Positions 26,029 to 34,459 of a DNA stretch of 64,000 bases are shown piece by piece. Below the pieces are notes generated by a model. It worked only from the letters and a program-made list of their open reading frames with translations, made no database searches and had not been told where the DNA came from. Source of the stretch: Sporosarcina ureae (GTDB lineage Bacteria > Bacillota > Bacilli > Bacillales_A > Planococcaceae); the NCBI RefSeq assembly GCF_002101375.1, contig NZ_CP015207.1:2310001-2374000 (forward strand), written 5' to 3'. Both the position numbers and the translations under genes were made by a program. Position 1 is the stretch's first letter; every line of letters starts with the position of its first letter.

Positions 26029-27279
26029 TTGTTTATTGCACTGGGACTATGTTTATTATTGTCCTTCTTTTTATCGGGAAGTGAAACAGCTCTGACTGCT
26101 ATCAATCGAATGAAAGTTCAGTTGCGTGCGGATCAGGGAGACATTAAATCGATAAAATTACGAAAATTGATTTCCAAGCCGGACCGTATGATTACGGCGA
26201 TACTAATTGGAAATAATATTGCGAATATTTTGATGCCTACGATTGTGACGATGATTGCAATCGATAAAGGATTGAGTATTGGGTTACTGACAGGGATCTT
26301 GACGGTAGTTTTGATTATATTCGGAGAAGTATTACCGAAAACGATTGCTGCGACATTTGCGGATCGTATCGCGTATATTGTAGCGCCACCTATTTCGGTA
26401 CTTGTGAAGTTATTGATTCCATTGACATTGGTTTTATCGTTGTTCACCAATTTCTTTGTTCGCTTGATTTCTAAAGGAACGGTGACGGAAGCAACGTTGA
26501 CGAAAGAAGATGTGCGTTCGATGGTGGACATTGCGTCTACAGAAGGCACATTCGGTCAGGATGAATCAATCCGTCTAAAAGGTATGCTAGATTTCCGCGA
26601 TAAAGATGTTAGCGATGTAATGGAAACACACCGTACGGATATTATTTCACTATCGATGGATTCTACGTATGAAGATGTACGCGACGTCGTATTGCAGTAT
26701 TTCTATACCCGCTATCCAGTATATGAAGAGAGTATCGACAAAGTGGTCGGTATTTTTTATTCGAAAATGTTGATTGAGTGGTCCATGTATCCCGAGCGAA
26801 AGTTTTCCGAGGTAATTGATCGCCAACCTTTGTTCGTCGTGCAGACCGCAAGCGTAGAGCTCGTGTTTAAGCGTATGTTAACGCAAAAGAAACATATGGC
26901 GATTGTGCTAGATGAATATGGTGGGACACTCGGAATCGTCACACAGGAAGATATTATTGAAGAAATGATTGGACAGGATATAGAGGATGAAACGGACGTG
27001 GAGGAAGAGTCGATGGTTTTCGAAAAAGAAGAGAATCATTTAATCTGCCAAGGACGTTTAGAGATTGAAGACGTTATTGAACTACTCGACATAGAGTTAC
27101 CAACAGATCATGATACAATCGGTGGATTTGTTTTTCAGGAAGTGGGTCATATTCCAGAAGAAGGCGAGAAGTTTAGTTATAATTCATTGTTGTTTGAGAT
27201 TGAGGAAATGGACCGAACGCGGATTTTGCGCCTAAAGATTACCAAGCAGGAACCGAAAGAAGAGGTTATGGAAGCGTAG
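26029..27279 (+). CDS. CNNM/CorC-type membrane protein (DUF21-CBS-CorC_HlyC)
   Basis: A 416-residue protein: DUF21 membrane domain (about residues 1-180, with FLSGSETALTA near the start), a CBS pair (about 195-320, including LDEYGGTLGIVTQEDI) and a C-terminal CorC/HlyC domain (about 335-410). Bacillus relatives such as YhdP/MpfA are linked to magnesium homeostasis. The start is uncertain: TTG at 26029 lies six bases after GGAGGAG, while an in-frame TTG at 26014 would add five residues and overlap that site. Monocistronic. Confidence 0.88.
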   Translation: MFIALGLCLLLSFFLSGSETALTAINRMKVQLRADQGDIKSIKLRKLISKPDRMITAILIGNNIANILMPTIVTMIAIDKGLSIGLLTGILTVVLIIFGEVLPKTIAATFADRIAYIVAPPISVLVKLLIPLTLVLSLFTNFFVRLISKGTVTEATLTKEDVRSMVDIASTEGTFGQDESIRLKGMLDFRDKDVSDVMETHRTDIISLSMDSTYEDVRDVVLQYFYTRYPVYEESIDKVVGIFYSKMLIEWSMYPERKFSEVIDRQPLFVVQTASVELVFKRMLTQKKHMAIVLDEYGGTLGIVTQEDIIEEMIGQDIEDETDVEEESMVFEKEENHLICQGRLEIEDVIELLDIELPTDHDTIGGFVFQEVGHIPEEGEKFSYNSLLFEIEEMDRTRILRLKITKQEPKEEVMEA

Positions 27280-27288
27280 AACTTGTCA

Positions 27289-27316
27289 AGTAATCTTACA
27301 TAATTGTAAGGTTACT
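27289..27316. promoter_or_regulatory. Palindrome upstream of the ECF sigma gene
   Basis: GTAATCTTACA and TGTAAGGTTAC form an inverted repeat around a TAAT-containing centre. No T run follows, so it looks more like an operator than a terminator. It lies between the CNNM/CorC stop and the sigma-factor start. Confidence 0.4.
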
Positions 27317-27393
27317 GAAAGAGAAAGCGATAGTTCATAATGTGTTTGTCGGTGATAATAAGGGTACCAGTTATAAAACGGAGGCTACTTATT

Positions 27394-27939
27394 ATGAAAA
27401 ACGACTTAAACGCATTATACGAAGAATATGGACGCTATATATATCATTTATGTCTTAAACTCACTCGCAATAAGGAAGAAGCAGAAGATCTCATGCAAGA
27501 CGTATGGGTAAAAGTAGTGCGCTACAGTGGTGAAATGAGTGAAGTCAACCGTATGAAGGCTTGGTTGACGACGATTTGTATGAACACATTCCGCGACCGT
27601 TACAGAAAAAATGTACGTCACAGTCAATACGTGATGAATCAACCTGATACATTAGACGTTCCGATCTTGGATTTGGTTCCCAGTAATGCGAAAACTCCTG
27701 CTGAGTTGATGGAACAAAGTGATATTTCCGAGCTAGTACAACAGAAGATCAGCGAGTTGGACGGTATTTACCGGAAGACGATTGAGTATTTCTATGTGAA
27801 TCAATATTCGTTAGTAGAGATCGCAGGGTTGATGAGTGTATCAATCGGCACTGTGAAGTCCCGCTTGTTCCGCGCGAAGAAGTACCTAAAAGAGTTGCTC
27901 GTGCAAGACGAAGCAGCCCAAGAGTATGTAATGGCCTAA
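27394..27939 (+). CDS. ECF-type RNA polymerase sigma factor
   Basis: A 181-residue sigma-70 family protein of the extracytoplasmic-function size. Region 2 is in ALYEEYGRYIYHLCLKLTRN and DLMQDVWVKV (about residues 5-48). Region 4 is in YRKTIEYFYVNQYSLVEIAG plus SIGTVKSRLFRAKKYL (about 130-170), a helix-turn-helix for the -35 element. The ATG at 27394 follows AACGGAGG; the longer frame from 27340 is rejected. No anti-sigma gene is adjacent: the next gene is over 500 bp away and reads the other way. The inducing signal is unknown. Confidence 0.88.
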   Translation: MKNDLNALYEEYGRYIYHLCLKLTRNKEEAEDLMQDVWVKVVRYSGEMSEVNRMKAWLTTICMNTFRDRYRKNVRHSQYVMNQPDTLDVPILDLVPSNAKTPAELMEQSDISELVQQKISELDGIYRKTIEYFYVNQYSLVEIAGLMSVSIGTVKSRLFRAKKYLKELLVQDEAAQEYVMA

Positions 27940-27967
27940 GCTCACACTTGCTGTGGGCTTTTTTTTA
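27939..27967 (+). terminator. Terminator of the sigma-factor gene
   Basis: AGCTCACA pairs with TGTGGGCT (one G-T pair), followed by eight T residues, starting at the stop codon. Confidence 0.85.
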
Positions 27968-27978
27968 TGGGGCAGGAG

Positions 27979-28399
27979 GGGATGGAAGCTCCAGCTGGTG
28001 GATGCTTTCCCATGGGCCTGCGGTGAGCCAACCAGTTCGCTACGCTCTCTTTTGGTTGTCTCACCTGTTCAGGCTGATCCATCAGGAATCGCCACCAGCT
28101 TCCGCTTCCATCCTGCGTTGATCGTGTTGGGACGTAGATAACTCACTGTAGATAGTCTGCAAATTATTGTTTTGTCTTAACGTATTTAAAGACAAGTACT
28201 AAAGTTCACAACCACTTACAGAACTTACTTTAATGCACAACAAAAAGTATCTCACACTCGCATTGCAAGGGATCTGCGCGTAGGAGGGGCGACTCCTGGA
28301 GGATCAAGCCCGACAGGCGAGACAACTAAGAGAGCGCAGCGAACAGTTGGCTCGCCGCGGGCCCTCAGGAAAGCGTCCCCTCCGAAGCGCAAATCCCCA
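27979..28399 (-). repeat. Composite hairpin / AT-rich centre / hairpin element, copy A
   Basis: Two GC-rich palindromic units (about 27979-28116 and 28264-28399) in opposite orientation flank an AT-rich centre of about 145 bp. Compared with copy C (45043-45441), this one lies in reverse: the reverse complement of ATCCCTTGCAATGCGAGT and of the ACAGTGAGT..ATCTA and AGGATGGAAGCGG stretches are recognisable. It fills the 540-bp gap between the sigma-factor gene and the small coiled-coil gene. Open frames inside it follow the repeat and are not called as genes. Confidence 0.8.
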
Positions 28400-28435
28400 C
28401 CCCCAATCCACAGTCATCCTCACTATTCCCAAACC

Positions 28436-28478
28436 CAAAAAACAACCTCCATCAGCTATACACTCGATGGAGGTTGTT
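28436..28478 (-). terminator. Terminator of the small coiled-coil gene
   Basis: AACAACCTCCATC pairs perfectly with GATGGAGGTTGTT, and the minus strand runs into TTTTTT just past the stop at 28483. Confidence 0.9.
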
Positions 28479-28482
28479 CGTA

Positions 28483-28671
28483 TTAATTCGTCGCTTCAGC
28501 GAGCTGCTTATTCAAATCCGCGAGGCGCTCTTCCATTTTAGATAGACGAAGCTCCGCATTTTCGATCATCTTCACATGACCTGTCGACTCTAACTTCTCC
28601 ATATCGCCCTGTAAGCTGATGTAGTCCATCTTCAGCTCCGCGATCTCTTGTTCCAGCTGATCCTTTGTCAT
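28483..28671 (-). CDS. Small coiled-coil protein (SE1832-like)
   Basis: A 62-residue protein made almost entirely of charged heptads: TKDQLEQEIAELKMDYISLQ, then ELRLSKMEERLADLNKQL, with a short break around STGHVKM. It resembles the small conserved Bacillales family named SE1832, an assignment from memory. AGGAG lies before the ATG, and a perfect terminator follows. Function unknown; likely a coiled-coil dimer or hairpin. Confidence 0.7.
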   Translation of the reverse strand: MTKDQLEQEIAELKMDYISLQGDMEKLESTGHVKMIENAELRLSKMEERLADLNKQLAEATN

Positions 28672-28701
28672 AATGGAAAACTCCTATCATAATGTTTTCC
28701 T

Positions 28702-29739
28702 TTAGTGTAACATATTCTGCCTCGTGCGTTTAGGGAACTCCAGCAAATAACGGATAGCCTCAAGTACCTTTTCATCGCTTGTGCCGATATCGATCTGCAA
28801 CTGCTTTTTGATGGCGCGTTCCTTACGTGCGTCATGCAACAACGGTTCCATGATTGCATTCAGTAAGTTCGACTGAGTCACTTTACGACCGAGACCGAGA
28901 TGGGTAAAGCCATTTCGTTCGGTTGGAAAGCCGAGGTTTGATTCGAACTCGTTTTGGGCAAGTACAATACAAGGTACACCGATCACGGCTATTTCATATG
29001 GTGTATAGCCCGCATCACACAGAACCATATCGGCTTTAGAGAATAGCTCTGCACGGTTGTCCGGGGCTTGTACGACTTTCGTGTTCGGTCGACTCAATGC
29101 CATCATTTGGATTTCACTCACATCATGTTTATAATTCTGGCCGAGTAGCACCAGTACGGACAAAGGAATTTGTAATTGCTTTAAATGTCGCAACGCACGA
29201 AACGTGAGATTGCCCGGGTCTTCATCGCCGAATGAAATGACGAGTTGCGAAGAAGATGGAGATTTTCTCTTAAGACCCGCATGCCGAAAAGATTTCAGTG
29301 TAGCATCTGCCATGAATGTCTGAGGTCCTACAATATAGTGGTCGGCATAAAGTTCTTGGGTTTCCGGGTACAGCGTCTGGATCACCCAGTCTGCTAATTG
29401 TCCGCCATCACCGAAATCATCGAAATGTAGAATACTTGGCACTAGTTCATGAATTTTAGTCATTTCTTCTTTATAGCTTGGACCACTGTCTCGAATCAAA
29501 AGATCAGGCTGAAGTTTGCCTATTAATTTAATGAAGGAAGAAGAACCGATTACTTTATGGCATGTGAAATTTTCGCTTGGGACTGGTGTTTCTTGATCGT
29601 GTAAAAAGATGACTTGTGCTTCGCTTTTTAGCATATTTGCCAGTATTAATGCACGGCGTAAAGGATAACTTCCCTTACCTTCAGTTATGGAAAGATAGAT
29701 TACGATTGTTTTTTGGACTTGTTTTTCGATAGGAACCAC
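28702..29739 (-). CDS. PseG/SpsG-like glycosyltransferase-fold protein
   Basis: A 345-residue protein with the two-domain GT-B architecture of PseG/SpsG (UDP-sugar hydrolase/transferase) proteins. The N-terminal half reads IVIYLSITEGKGSYPLRRAL. The C-terminal half has LVISFGDEDPGNLTFRAL, KADMVLCDAGYTPYEIAVIGVPCIVLAQNE and similar, matching the nucleotide-sugar site of the family. The start is uncertain: the only in-frame candidate is GTG at 29739, which overlaps AAAGGGTGG. Divergent from the antiporter gene, with no other sugar genes nearby, so its acceptor is unknown. Confidence 0.75.
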   Translation of the reverse strand: MVPIEKQVQKTIVIYLSITEGKGSYPLRRALILANMLKSEAQVIFLHDQETPVPSENFTCHKVIGSSSFIKLIGKLQPDLLIRDSGPSYKEEMTKIHELVPSILHFDDFGDGGQLADWVIQTLYPETQELYADHYIVGPQTFMADATLKSFRHAGLKRKSPSSSQLVISFGDEDPGNLTFRALRHLKQLQIPLSVLVLLGQNYKHDVSEIQMMALSRPNTKVVQAPDNRAELFSKADMVLCDAGYTPYEIAVIGVPCIVLAQNEFESNLGFPTERNGFTHLGLGRKVTQSNLLNAIMEPLLHDARKERAIKKQLQIDIGTSDEKVLEAIRYLLEFPKRTRQNMLH

Positions 29740-29851
29740 CCTTTCTGAATCTGCTTGTTCCTCTTACCCTATGAAAAATGGGAATAGTTTATTACAATGG
29801 GAAGAAAGCAGTTCAGAAAGGCTTGGAAGAGGGAAGGAGGCGACCTACCTA

Positions 29852-31783
29852 ATGTTCAATTCATTGATTATGGATTTAATGTTGGTCGTGTTAATTGGCG
29901 TAGCGTCGCAATGGATAGCATGGCGGACGAGGATGCCAGCGATTGTCGTGATGGCAATTGCTGGGTTATTGGTAGGGCCAATTTTCGGTTTGATCAATCC
30001 GCAGCAATCCATGGGGGATCTATATTCACCCATCATTACATTCGCAGTGGCGATTATATTATTTGAAGGCAGTTTAAATCTCGATTTTAAAGAAATTAAA
30101 GGATTTGGACGTCCTGTTGCGCGAATCGTAACGTTCGGCGCGTTCATTGCGTGGATCGCTGGGTCACTAGCCGCTCACTATATCGCAGGATTGTCGTGGG
30201 AAGTGGCATTTATTATTGGAGGACTATTCATCGTCACAGGTCCTACCGTAATCTTGCCTTTACTTAGACAAGCGCGGTTAAAACCCCGCGCAGCCGCGAT
30301 ATTGAAGTGGGAAGGAATTGTCGTTGATCCATTCGGCGCACTTCTAGCAGTATTTGCATTTGAAGTTATCAAGTTCATCAATGATGAAGTAACGGCCAAA
30401 GCGATGTTGCTGTTCTTTGGTGCATCACTGTTTTCCGTACTTCTTGGTTGGGGAACGAGTCGAATTCTAGGAACAGCATTTGAAAAAGGTTGGGTACCGG
30501 AATATTTAAAAGCGCCGATATTATTCGGCCTCGTGTTATTTGTCTTCGTATTATCTGATGAAATCATGCATGAGACGGGTTTATTAGCTGTCACGGCGAT
30601 GGGAATGACGATGGCGAATATGCATTTGACTACTTTAGAAGACATCCGTAATTTTAAAGAGAATATTTCGGTATTGCTTATCTCGGGAATTTTCGTCATG
30701 TTGACGGCGTCGTTAGATCCACATATCTTAATCGAAATTTTGAATCCGAAAATCATTCTATACGTACTTGCGATGCTATTTGTCGTCAGACCGCTATCGA
30801 TATGGGTATCAACAATTGGTACGGATTTGACGAATCGTGAAAAAACACTTATTGGTTGGATTGCGCCACGAGGGATTGTGGCACTGACCGTATCGGGCTA
30901 TTTCGCGACGATATTGCTTGAGAACGGCTATGAAGATGCGGAGCTCTTAACCGCTTTGACTTTCGCACTTGTATTTGCGACCGTCATCGTCCATGGCTTT
31001 TCGATTGGTTGGCTTGCAAAGAAACTTAATTTGACCACGCCGATTGAATCGGGTGTAGTACTAATCGGCAGTACAAGGTTCGTAGCGGAACTTGCGAAGA
31101 ATATTAGTGACGCTGGTCACAAAGTTTTGGTTGTGGAAAATTCATGGGGCGGTCTTTCCAATGCGCGAAAACTTAGCGTGCCCACATATATGGGGGATAT
31201 TTTATCCGAGCATACGGGCTACCATTTGGATTTGACACCATACCGTTATATGTTGGCGATGACAAAGACGGATACTTACAACTCACACGTATGCGCCGAT
31301 TTCACGCCGGATCTAGGAAGAGACTTGTTGTTCCAAACGACCACACATAAACGAAGCGCTGATCAACAGTTCAACCTGGCAACAGGGCAATTCCTATTCA
31401 CGCCGAACTTGTCCATCCACGAACTAGATGATCGTATCAACCAAGGGCATGTGTTCCGTAAAACGTTGCTGACGAAACAATACAGCTACACACAGTACTT
31501 ACGCGAGCGCGATGACCAGTCCATATTGTTGTACATCATACGGGCAACTGGTGATATAGAGTTCTACACGGCAGAAAAAGAATTACAAGCACAAACAGGG
31601 GATACGATCGTAGCGCTTTCGACGTTGAATAAAACGATCGAGCGGACGATTGACCGACTCGAAGAAAAGAACGGCAAAGCGAGTGTGCCAAAAGAAGTCG
31701 TAGAGACGAAGTTCTTGGAAGATACACCGAATGAAAAACCAGCGATTCCAGGCGAGACTCCACCGAAGATCATGAAAGATTGA
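29852..31783 (+). CDS. Cation:proton antiporter with C-terminal RCK (TrkA-like) domains
   Basis: A 643-residue protein. Residues about 1-400 are an NhaP/CPA-type exchanger with about 12-13 helices (GLLVGPIFGLINP, IILFEGSLNLDFKEIK, TGPTVILPLLRQARLKP, WIAPRGIVALTVSGYFA). Residues about 405-520 are a Rossmann-like TrkA_N/RCK domain beginning VVLIGSTRFVAELAKNI, and about 555-615 a RCK_C domain with TGDTIVALST. The GxGxxG loop is altered (GSTRFV), so nucleotide binding is doubtful. The ATG at 29852 follows AAGGAGG. Expected role is sodium or potassium/proton exchange for pH or salt homeostasis. Confidence 0.88.
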   Translation: MFNSLIMDLMLVVLIGVASQWIAWRTRMPAIVVMAIAGLLVGPIFGLINPQQSMGDLYSPIITFAVAIILFEGSLNLDFKEIKGFGRPVARIVTFGAFIAWIAGSLAAHYIAGLSWEVAFIIGGLFIVTGPTVILPLLRQARLKPRAAAILKWEGIVVDPFGALLAVFAFEVIKFINDEVTAKAMLLFFGASLFSVLLGWGTSRILGTAFEKGWVPEYLKAPILFGLVLFVFVLSDEIMHETGLLAVTAMGMTMANMHLTTLEDIRNFKENISVLLISGIFVMLTASLDPHILIEILNPKIILYVLAMLFVVRPLSIWVSTIGTDLTNREKTLIGWIAPRGIVALTVSGYFATILLENGYEDAELLTALTFALVFATVIVHGFSIGWLAKKLNLTTPIESGVVLIGSTRFVAELAKNISDAGHKVLVVENSWGGLSNARKLSVPTYMGDILSEHTGYHLDLTPYRYMLAMTKTDTYNSHVCADFTPDLGRDLLFQTTTHKRSADQQFNLATGQFLFTPNLSIHELDDRINQGHVFRKTLLTKQYSYTQYLRERDDQSILLYIIRATGDIEFYTAEKELQAQTGDTIVALSTLNKTIERTIDRLEEKNGKASVPKEVVETKFLEDTPNEKPAIPGETPPKIMKD

Positions 31784-31811
31784 GTGAATGGAAGTGGACG
31801 GTGTTGCACGA

Positions 31812-32182
31812 GTGTTGGGGTTAGGGATTAGCGCTTCGGAAAGAACGCTCTCCGGAGTGCCCATCCTACACGTCAATCCCTCGTAATATAAGTAGGTGAT
31901 ACGTATTGTTATTCATTAAAGTTAGGACTATTATCGTTTCTATCTATAAACCAAGCCCTTGAACCTAAGTAGGTTTCAGGGCTTTACTAATTCAAACACT
32001 TTCGACAGTAAGTGATTAGAAATGGAATCTGATCTGCACTTGAACTTAACTAAGTTTAAAGTCAACAACTATTCGCACACTATCTAAAGTGACGTATCTG
32101 CGTAGCTCCACTATCAACGTAGGATTGAAGCGGCTCGGGCCACGCCCTCTGGAAAGCGTCCCCAGCTGGAGCTTCAATCCCC
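31812..32182 (+). repeat. Composite hairpin element, copy B (degraded)
   Basis: Left and right GC-rich ends (31812-31885, with GCGCTTCGGA; 32128-32182, with GGATTGAAGCGGCTCGGG and GGAAAGCGTCCCC) match copy C, but the middle of each hairpin is deleted. The AT-rich centre keeps AGTAGGTGATAC, AAGTTAGG and CTTGAACTTAA blocks and also holds the hairpin at 31951. It occupies the 720-bp gene-free gap between the antiporter and the gene at 32507. Confidence 0.7.
31951..31986 (+). terminator. Possible terminator
   Basis: AAGCCCTTGAACCT pairs imperfectly with AGGTTTCAGGGCTTT. There is no long T run, and it lies 170 bp after the antiporter stop, inside repeat copy B. Confidence 0.35.
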
Positions 32183-32506
32183 TGCGCTAAACTAACTATT
32201 CATTACAAACACCATTCGATCTTAAACTTCAGCACTTTCCACGACACACTACATCAATCAGTGAATAGCTTTGTTTGATCACATACGAAAAAGGGTACTT
32301 ATACTACACATATTCCCATAACAAACACTAGTAAATACCGCCCGACTTGCATATCCATATAGTATGAAATGCGTACCGAGTGGATAAAATGAAAACACCA
32401 ACCTGCGCGAATCCAATCTTTAGATGGATTGGCGGTTCACGCATTACTGCGTAAACTAGTTATACTAGCTACACGTGTAGAAAATTTCTATTCGGAGGTG
32501 GATACC

Positions 32507-33076
32507 ATGAATGCTGTAATAGGGTTTGCGAGCGCCGCCGAACAACTGCAACGGTATGACGCAGTCCATAGAAAGAATGCCGGAAACGCGTATGAACGTC
32601 AAGCAGATTTTCGTGAACAGGCGCAAAAGACCAAAGATGAACTAGTGGCATTGCTGCGCGGAAACTCGCAACCAATTGGAAAACTTGAAGAAACGCAAAA
32701 AGACTTCCAAAAGCTTGGCGCAGGACAGATAAAAAATATTTCGATTCCACTTGGCAACAACTTGGATGAAACGATTGATCTATGGCGTAAAGTCCGCAAA
32801 GAGGCATACTCTGAATCACCACCAACGACAGCGGATTATCAACTAGCCAGTAACGCATCAGCGAAGATCACACAAGCTGAACTACAATTGGCGTTACATA
32901 ACCGAGCCAAAACTATACGTGATCAAATGGAGAGTGTTGACAGTACGATTACAACTGATAGACCAAATCGAATGCAACAGCAATATAGCCATGCATTTAC
33001 CGTCTATCAAATACAAAATCAAGCCCGAATGAATCAGTACGAAATGAATCAGCCACAAATGAATGTCAGCGTATGA
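32507..33076 (+). CDS. Hypothetical protein, helical
   Basis: A 189-residue soluble protein I do not recognise. It looks mostly alpha-helical with coiled-coil character (RKNAGNAYERQADFREQAQK, then SAKITQAELQLALHNRAKTI). The C-terminus is rich in Gln, Asn and Met (QNQARMNQYEMNQPQMNVSV). The ATG at 32507 follows GGAGGTGG. The upstream frame to 32429 has no ribosome site. A terminator follows. The Gln/Asn/Met-rich tail would suit a coat-associated or self-assembling protein, but that is a guess. Confidence 0.65.
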   Translation: MNAVIGFASAAEQLQRYDAVHRKNAGNAYERQADFREQAQKTKDELVALLRGNSQPIGKLEETQKDFQKLGAGQIKNISIPLGNNLDETIDLWRKVRKEAYSESPPTTADYQLASNASAKITQAELQLALHNRAKTIRDQMESVDSTITTDRPNRMQQQYSHAFTVYQIQNQARMNQYEMNQPQMNVSV

Positions 33077-33095
33077 TTTGATTCCATTGAAAGTG

Positions 33096-33132
33096 AAGCC
33101 TGTTTTGCTGTAACTCAGTAAACGGGCTTTTT
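33096..33132 (+). terminator. Terminator
   Basis: AAGCCTGTTT...CTG pairs with CAG..AAACGGGCTT and runs into TTTTTC. Confidence 0.75.
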
Positions 33133-33189
33133 CGATGATTTATATTTTGCTAGCTTTCTATTAATACGAAGAGAAAGGAAGTCCTACAT

Positions 33190-33675
33190 ATGTCAAAGAA
33201 GAAGTTACCGAAAACCAATGCAATTCGCATCATCGAAAGCGAGAAGATACCCTATGAAATTCATAGCTATCAAACGGATGACGGACATAATGATGGGGTT
33301 TCAGTTGCGAATAAAACGAATGTACCGGTTTCTCACGTCTATAAAACGCTCGTTGCCATGGCGAGTAAAACAGACTTGCTTGTCTATATCATTCCCGTTT
33401 CGGACGAGCTAGACTTGAAAAAAGCAGCGAAAACAGCTGGTTTCAAAAAAGTCGAAATGCTACCTATGAAGGAATTGACGAAAGAAACAGGCTATGTCCG
33501 TGGCGGTTGTTCGCCAATCGGTATGAAACGCGAGTTCCCGACATTCATTGATCAACAAGCCGAAACAATCGACTGTATTTATGTCAGTGCGGGCAAAGTT
33601 GGATTGCAAATGAAATTGGCGCCACAGGACTTAGCACATGTCGCAAAAGCAAAATTCAGTGATGTTGTAAAGTAA
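33190..33675 (+). CDS. ybaK: Cys-tRNA(Pro)/aminoacyl-tRNA deacylase, YbaK/EbsC family
   Basis: A 161-residue YbaK/EbsC-type protein. The N-terminus reads AIRIIESEKIPYEIHSY. The catalytic Lys motif is VSHVYKTLVAM, followed by YIIPVSDELDLKKAAK, GYVRGGCSPIGMK and the end ..VGLQMKLAPQDLAH. These proteins clear mischarged Cys-tRNA(Pro). AGAAAGGAAG precedes the ATG. It is probably a single gene; the YczE-like gene follows after 70 bp. Confidence 0.92.
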   Translation: MSKKKLPKTNAIRIIESEKIPYEIHSYQTDDGHNDGVSVANKTNVPVSHVYKTLVAMASKTDLLVYIIPVSDELDLKKAAKTAGFKKVEMLPMKELTKETGYVRGGCSPIGMKREFPTFIDQQAETIDCIYVSAGKVGLQMKLAPQDLAHVAKAKFSDVVK

Positions 33676-33751
33676 GGACACAACAACTTTGTTGATTTCT
33701 GTTACAATGAATCAATGAAGACACTGATAACTAGAAGAAAGAAGAATGTAT

Positions 33752-34399
33752 ATGCGTAATTTATTAGCTTGGCGATGGATATTTTTCATCGGGGGAATGA
33801 TGATTATGTCGCTTGGCATTTCGTTGATGATTAAAGGTCAGCGGCTTGGGATTGCTCCATGGGACGTGCTCCATCTTGGTTTGTATCAAAACTTCGGATT
33901 AACGATAGGATCCTGGAGTATTATATCTGGTTTTGTTATCATTTCGGTGACATCGATTATTTTGAGGCAATGGCCGAGAGTAGGTACATGGCTTAATATG
34001 TTGATCATCGGATTATTTATCGACTTTTTCAACTGGCTTTTACCTGATGTCACTTCATTGACTGCGCAAATTATTTTTTTCATCATCGGTGTATTCGTCC
34101 TATCGTATGGGGTAGGAATATATGTGTCACCGAATCTTGGTGCTGGACCACGTGACAGTTTGATGCTGTTGTTTGTTGAAAAGTTTGGCTGGAGTCTTCG
34201 ATTGGTACGGACTACGATAGAAGCCATTGCCACACTTATCGGTTTCTTACTTGGTGGACCTGTAGGAATTGGTACATTGGTTGTCGTCCTATTCACTGGT
34301 CAAATCATTCAGATCGCCTTACCACAATGCAAGAAAATGTTATTGAAGATCACGCATCAAACAGACGAAAAAGTTTTATTACACTATAAAGAAGCATAA
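33752..34399 (+). CDS. YczE-like integral membrane protein
   Basis: A 215-residue protein with about six transmembrane helices and the signature ISLMIKGQRLGIAPWDVLHLGL near the start plus the repeated YVSPNLGAGPRDSLMLLF in the second half, as in YczE/YyaS/YitT-like families. YczE in Bacillus subtilis is linked to antibiotic production, but most homologues have no known role. Two in-frame ATGs (33746, 33752); the second is better spaced from AGAAAGAAG. Confidence 0.8.
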   Translation: MRNLLAWRWIFFIGGMMIMSLGISLMIKGQRLGIAPWDVLHLGLYQNFGLTIGSWSIISGFVIISVTSIILRQWPRVGTWLNMLIIGLFIDFFNWLLPDVTSLTAQIIFFIIGVFVLSYGVGIYVSPNLGAGPRDSLMLLFVEKFGWSLRLVRTTIEAIATLIGFLLGGPVGIGTLVVVLFTGQIIQIALPQCKKMLLKITHQTDEKVLLHYKEA

Positions 34400-34459
34400 G
34401 CCCACTCGGCTGTGCTTTTTTTATTTACCTATACATATGATGAAATGAAGAAAGAAAGG

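Noticed and set aside
27953..28541. Open frames of about 60 codons inside composite repeat copy A
   Set aside because: No ribosome sites, and not shared as open frames with copies B and C.
34412..34459. Upstream ATGs of the two-lobed NTPase
   Set aside because: They overlap the weak terminator-like T-rich region after the YczE-like gene and have no ribosome site.
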